Assembly (NCBI GenBank): GCA_031276475.1
Contig: JAISMZ010000139.1
Coordinates: forward strand, 1 to 9,049
Direction: 5' to 3'
DNA from: Coriobacteriales bacterium
GTDB lineage: Bacteria > Actinomycetota > Coriobacteriia > Coriobacteriales > UBA8131
DNA: 9,049 nt
The notes below the pieces were generated by a model. That model did no database searches and was not told where the DNA came from. It saw only the letters and a list, made by a program, of their open reading frames with translations. Position 1 is the stretch's first letter. The number at the start of each line of letters is the position of its first letter. Both the position numbers and the translations under genes were made by a program. Of the stretch, positions 6,105 to 9,049 are shown piece by piece.

Positions 6105-7215
6105 TACGCTCTCCGTTTCCAACCCTCCAACGATGAAAGGCAATGATGAAGGCATCGAGGTCGCCATCCTCCAAAACCGAAGCCACGTTGCCTCGTTCGG
6201 TGCCGGTACGCACGTCTTTTACCAGTTGATAGGGATAGAGCACATAGTTGCGAATCTGATTGCCCCAGGATGCCTCGGTGCGCACGCCGCGCAGCTCGGC
6301 GATCTCGGCCTGACGTTTGGCCTCCTCCAATTCATAGAGGCGGGCCCGCAAAATCTTCATCGCCGCTTCGCGGTTTTGCAGCTGGGACTTCTCGTTTTGG
6401 CAGGTCACCACCAGCCCCGTGGGCTCGTGGGTGATCCGCACGGCAGAATCGGTGGTATTCACGCTCTGACCGCCAGGCCCGCTGGAGCGATAGACATCGA
6501 TGCGCAGATCGGCCGGGTTGATGTTCAGCTCAATGTCCTCCGGCAACACCGGCAAGACCTCCACACCGGCAAAGGTGGTCTGGCGGCGCTTCTTCTCGTC
6601 GGTCGGCGAGATGCGCACCAGCCGATGCGTCCCCTGCTCAGCGCGCAGCATTCCGTAAGCGTTACGGCCGGAGACAATGAAGGTCGCGTGATCGATGCCG
6701 ATCACCTCACCGGCGGGGGCATCGAGCACCTCCACCGACCAACCGCGACGCTGGGCGTAGCGCAGATACATCCGAAAGAGCATGCCCGCCCAGTCCTGCG
6801 CCTCAAGGCCGCCCTGGCCGGGGTTTATCGAGACGATGGCATCGCCGTGATCATACTCGCCGTCAAACCAGGAAGCCAACTCAATGGAGTCCAGGGCGGT
6901 TTGCAACTCCTCAACATTGCGCGCGGCCTCCTCGGCAAAGGACTCGTCGTCTTCCAACGCCGCCAACTCATAGGCGGCATAGGCGTCCTCGTAGAGCACC
7001 AGCGCGGAATCGTAATCGGTTATGTCGCTGCGCAGGTCAGCCGCCTGCTTGGAGAGCTGCTGCGCTCGGGTCTGGTCGTCCCAAAATCCCGGCTCAGTAA
7101 AAGCCTGCTCCAGAGCAGCCAGCTCCGCGCGCTTCTCGTCCAGACGCAGATAATCGCGGGCGTGTTGCAGTCGCCCGTGAAGCTGCTCCAGCACGGCTGT
7201 CATCTCTTCACTCAT
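6094..7215 (-). CDS. prfB: Peptide chain release factor 2 (RF2)
   Basis: RF2 reads UAA and UGA stop codons in the ribosomal A site and triggers release of the finished protein. The 373 residues cover the family's usual length: a helical domain 1 (about 1-110), the codon-recognition domain, the GGQ domain with GPGGQSVNTT (GGQ at 248-250) and a C-terminal helix. WGNQIRNYVLYPYQLVKDVRT (317-337) is typical of RF2 rather than RF1. The residue corresponding to E. coli position 246 is Ser244, a form seen in most bacteria. Two things stand out. The stop-codon tripeptide, normally Ser-Pro-Phe, is Ser203-Pro204-Thr205. There is also no programmed frameshift: where E. coli has an in-frame TGA near codon 26, this gene reads straight through CTGCGTCTGGAC. 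The ATG at 7215 has AGAGG at 7225-7221. The gene itself ends in TGA, 11 bases into the transketolase gene. Confidence 0.95.
   Translation of the reverse strand: MSEEMTAVLEQLHGRLQHARDYLRLDEKRAELAALEQAFTEPGFWDDQTRAQQLSKQAADLRSDITDYDSALVLYEDAYAAYELAALEDDESFAEEAARNVEELQTALDSIELASWFDGEYDHGDAIVSINPGQGGLEAQDWAGMLFRMYLRYAQRRGWSVEVLDAPAGEVIGIDHATFIVSGRNAYGMLRAEQGTHRLVRISPTDEKKRRQTTFAGVEVLPVLPEDIELNINPADLRIDVYRSSGPGGQSVNTTDSAVRITHEPTGLVVTCQNEKSQLQNREAAMKILRARLYELEEAKRQAEIAELRGVRTEASWGNQIRNYVLYPYQLVKDVRTGTERGNVASVLEDGDLDAFIIAFHRWRVGNGERNGV
6109..6114 (-). promoter_or_regulatory. Ribosome binding site of the transketolase N-terminal subunit
   Basis: GGAGAG lies four bases (six from GGAG) upstream of the ATG at 6104, within the last codons of prfB. 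It decides between the two possible starts. Confidence 0.7.
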
Positions 7216-7220
7216 CGCAT

Positions 7221-7225
7221 CCTCT
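7221..7225 (-). promoter_or_regulatory. Ribosome binding site of prfB
   Basis: AGAGG lies five bases upstream of the ATG at 7215. It favours this start over a second in-frame ATG four codons later (7203). Confidence 0.6.
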
Positions 7226-7282
7226 GATTTTCGTTCACAGGCGCCGCCGCATTCGCGCCGCTTTTGAGGGCCGCCACAGTCA

Positions 7283-9049
7283 TCACTGCCGTGTCCTCAT
7301 GCAACAGTTCTTATATTTTTTGCCGCTGCCGCAGGGACAGGGATCGTTGCGGCCGACGTTGGCAAAGGGATCGTCTTTATCCTTGACGATGGTCGCGGTC
7401 TTGGTGGCGCCGGGCTGAGCCTGCCCACGCCCGGTGGCTGCGGCGGCCGCAGCTCCCTGCTGTTGGGCGTATTGGCGGGCGGCCTGCATCCGTGCATCGC
7501 GGGTAACCGAAGGCACGTCCTCCGACGGGCCCGAATAACGGGCTCCAGCCAGAGGCGACGGCGCCTGTTCCTCAGATATAGCAATCTGAATGCGCAAAAT
7601 TGTGCGCAGAAAATCCTCATACATCGTATCGCGCAGAAGGCCAAAAGCGGCATGAGCCTCACTTTTGTACTCCGTCAGCGGGTCGCGCTGGCCAAAGGCG
7701 CGCAGGCCAATACCCTGTTTGAGGTAATCCATTTCCTGCATGTGGTTCATCCAGCGCGTATCCATGATCCTCAGCATCACCTGAGTCTCTAAACGGCGCA
7801 GGGACTCAGCGCCCAGCGTCTCCTCCTTTTTTGCCAGCACGCCTTCCAGGTAACCAAGCAGTGACTCACCAAAGGCCGCCTCATCGTCGTAGGTGGTAAT
7901 CAGGTCGCGCGCCGAGGCCGTCTCGATGCCGGTCAACTCCTGCAGCCACTTGTTCAGGCCGTCCCAGTCCCAATCATCCATCACCGCCGCACCGTAGGTC
8001 TCCAAAGCGCCGCGCACCGTGTCCTCGATGATCTCCAAAGCCCGCTGGTGAATGTCTTTGCCGTCGAGGATGGCGTTGCGCTCCTTGTAGATGGCTGCCC
8101 GCTGCAGATTCATTACGTCGTCGTATTCCAGCACCCGCTTACGGGAATCAAAGTGCATCGACTCAACCTGGCGCTGGGCGCTCTCGATTGCCTTTGAGAC
8201 CATGTTGTTCTCGATGGGAACGTCATCGTCGAGGTTGGTGCGCTGCATCAGGTTAGAGACGCGCTCCATCCGGTCGCCGCCAAACAGGCGCATCAGGTCG
8301 TCTTCCAGCGAGAGGTAGAACTGGGTAGCGCCGGGATCGCCCTGACGTCCGGAACGTCCGCGCAGCTGATTGTCGATGCGGCGCGCCTCGTGGCGCTCGG
8401 TCCCAATGACGCACAGGCCGCCGGCCGCCACCACCTGCTCGTGTTCCTCTCTGGTAATTTCTTCGGCCTCAACACGAGCCCGCTCAAGGTCGGCCTCGCT
8501 GGCCTCCTCGGCGCTGATACCGGCATTGGCCAAAAGCTCATCGGCCAGAAAATCGGGGTTGCCGCCGAGCAGGATGTCGGTACCACGGCCCGCCATGTTG
8601 GTGGCGATGGTCACCGCGCCAACGCGTCCGGCCTGGGCAACGATGTGGGCCTCACGCTCGTGGTGCTTGGCGTTGAGCACTTCGTGGGGAATGCCGCGTT
8701 TGTCCAACAGCCGCGAGAGCAGCTCGGAGTTCTCGATGGAAACCGTACCGACCAGCGTCGGCTGACCTGCGGCGTGGCGCTCGGCGATGTCGGTGGCCAC
8801 GGCCCGATATTTGGCTTCCAGCGTGCGATAAACCAGATCGACGTGATCGACGCGGATCACCGGCCTGTTTGAGGGAATCGCCATCACCGGTAGTTTGTAG
8901 ATCTGGCGAAACTCGCTGTCCTCGGTCATGGCGGTACCGGTCATGCCGGAAAGCTTTTTGTAAAGACGGAAGTAGTTTTGCAAGGTGATGGTGGCCAGCG
9001 TCTGGTTCTCCTCCTTGACCAGCACCCGCTCCTTGGCCTCCACGGCCTG
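7283..9049 (-). CDS. secA: Protein translocase ATPase SecA, C-terminal part
   Basis: SecA is the cytoplasmic ATPase that pushes unfolded preproteins through the SecYEG channel. The gene enters from the right edge; 588 residues are visible, beginning QAVEAKERVLVKEENQTLAT, which matches about residue 350 of typical SecA, so the N-terminal third (Walker A and part of the preprotein cross-linking domain) is missing. Seen in order are the end of nucleotide-binding domain 1 with LSGMTGTA, nucleotide-binding domain 2 with ATNMAGRGTDILLGGN and the arginine-finger region QLRGRSGRQGDPG, the helical scaffold and wing domains (DTRWMNHMQEMDYLKQGIGL), a low-complexity Ala/Gln-rich linker, and a C-terminal zinc motif CPCGSGKKYKNCC. 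The last zinc ligand is Cys rather than the His of E. coli; both forms are common. In known systems the zinc tail contacts SecB or the ribosome. It ends in TGA, 67 bases before prfB, with no terminator visible between them. Confidence 0.97.
   Translation of the reverse strand, partial: QAVEAKERVLVKEENQTLATITLQNYFRLYKKLSGMTGTAMTEDSEFRQIYKLPVMAIPSNRPVIRVDHVDLVYRTLEAKYRAVATDIAERHAAGQPTLVGTVSIENSELLSRLLDKRGIPHEVLNAKHHEREAHIVAQAGRVGAVTIATNMAGRGTDILLGGNPDFLADELLANAGISAEEASEADLERARVEAEEITREEHEQVVAAGGLCVIGTERHEARRIDNQLRGRSGRQGDPGATQFYLSLEDDLMRLFGGDRMERVSNLMQRTNLDDDVPIENNMVSKAIESAQRQVESMHFDSRKRVLEYDDVMNLQRAAIYKERNAILDGKDIHQRALEIIEDTVRGALETYGAAVMDDWDWDGLNKWLQELTGIETASARDLITTYDDEAAFGESLLGYLEGVLAKKEETLGAESLRRLETQVMLRIMDTRWMNHMQEMDYLKQGIGLRAFGQRDPLTEYKSEAHAAFGLLRDTMYEDFLRTILRIQIAISEEQAPSPLAGARYSGPSEDVPSVTRDARMQAARQYAQQQGAAAAAATGRGQAQPGATKTATIVKDKDDPFANVGRNDPCPCGSGKKYKNCCMRTRQ

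Noticed and set aside
6105..6167. Longer transketolase N-terminal start at 6167
   Set aside because: It would overlap prfB by 74 bases and lacks a ribosome site, whereas the ATG at 6104 has GGAGAG in the right place.
6046..7227. Open frame of 393 codons on the plus strand opposite prfB
   Set aside because: It mirrors the codon pattern of prfB on the other strand, has no recognisable family or ribosome site, and prfB is certain from its motifs.
7216..7282. GC-rich inverted bases between secA and prfB as a terminator
   Set aside because: Only a 5-base stem (GGCGC/GCGCC) with a 10-base loop and no following T run; more likely chance in GC-rich DNA.

Overview
The window carries eight protein genes, all on the minus strand, so gene order reads from right to left. 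It has about 60% G+C by eye and very little non-coding DNA. No RNA gene, insertion sequence, CRISPR array or prophage gene was seen. The set secA - prfB - (transketolase pair) - ftsE - ftsX - rnr suggests a high-G+C Gram-positive bacterium. A prfB-ftsE-ftsX neighbourhood is typical of Actinobacteria. The split transketolase together with RNase R makes an anaerobic Coriobacteriia-like actinobacterium my best guess. That placement is an inference from gene content, not from a marker alignment.

Layout in transcription order. The C-terminal two thirds of the SecA translocation ATPase enters from the right edge (9049-7283). After 67 bases comes peptide chain release factor 2 (prfB, 7215-6094). Its stop overlaps the start of the N-terminal half of a two-gene transketolase (6104-5190), and that gene overlaps the C-terminal half (5203-4244). 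A 109-base gap follows, with a strong extended -10 box at its upstream edge. Then come ftsE (4134-3121) and ftsX (3128-2217), which overlap by 8 bases and encode the cell-division ABC complex. RNase R follows (2124-94), and the first 21 codons of a probable metallopeptidase run off the left edge (65-1).

The genes do housekeeping work: protein export, translation termination, the non-oxidative pentose phosphate pathway, control of cell-wall hydrolysis at division, and RNA turnover. The short gaps and overlaps argue for one or two long transcripts, with translational coupling at prfB/tktN, tktN/tktC and ftsE/ftsX and a possible extra promoter before ftsE.

I see no new biological system. The points worth a second look are an RF2 whose stop-codon-reading tripeptide is Ser-Pro-Thr instead of Ser-Pro-Phe, an FtsE with a ~105-residue disordered-looking N-terminal extension containing a duplicated motif, and a transketolase half with an Ala/Gly-rich insert built on a 14-base direct repeat.
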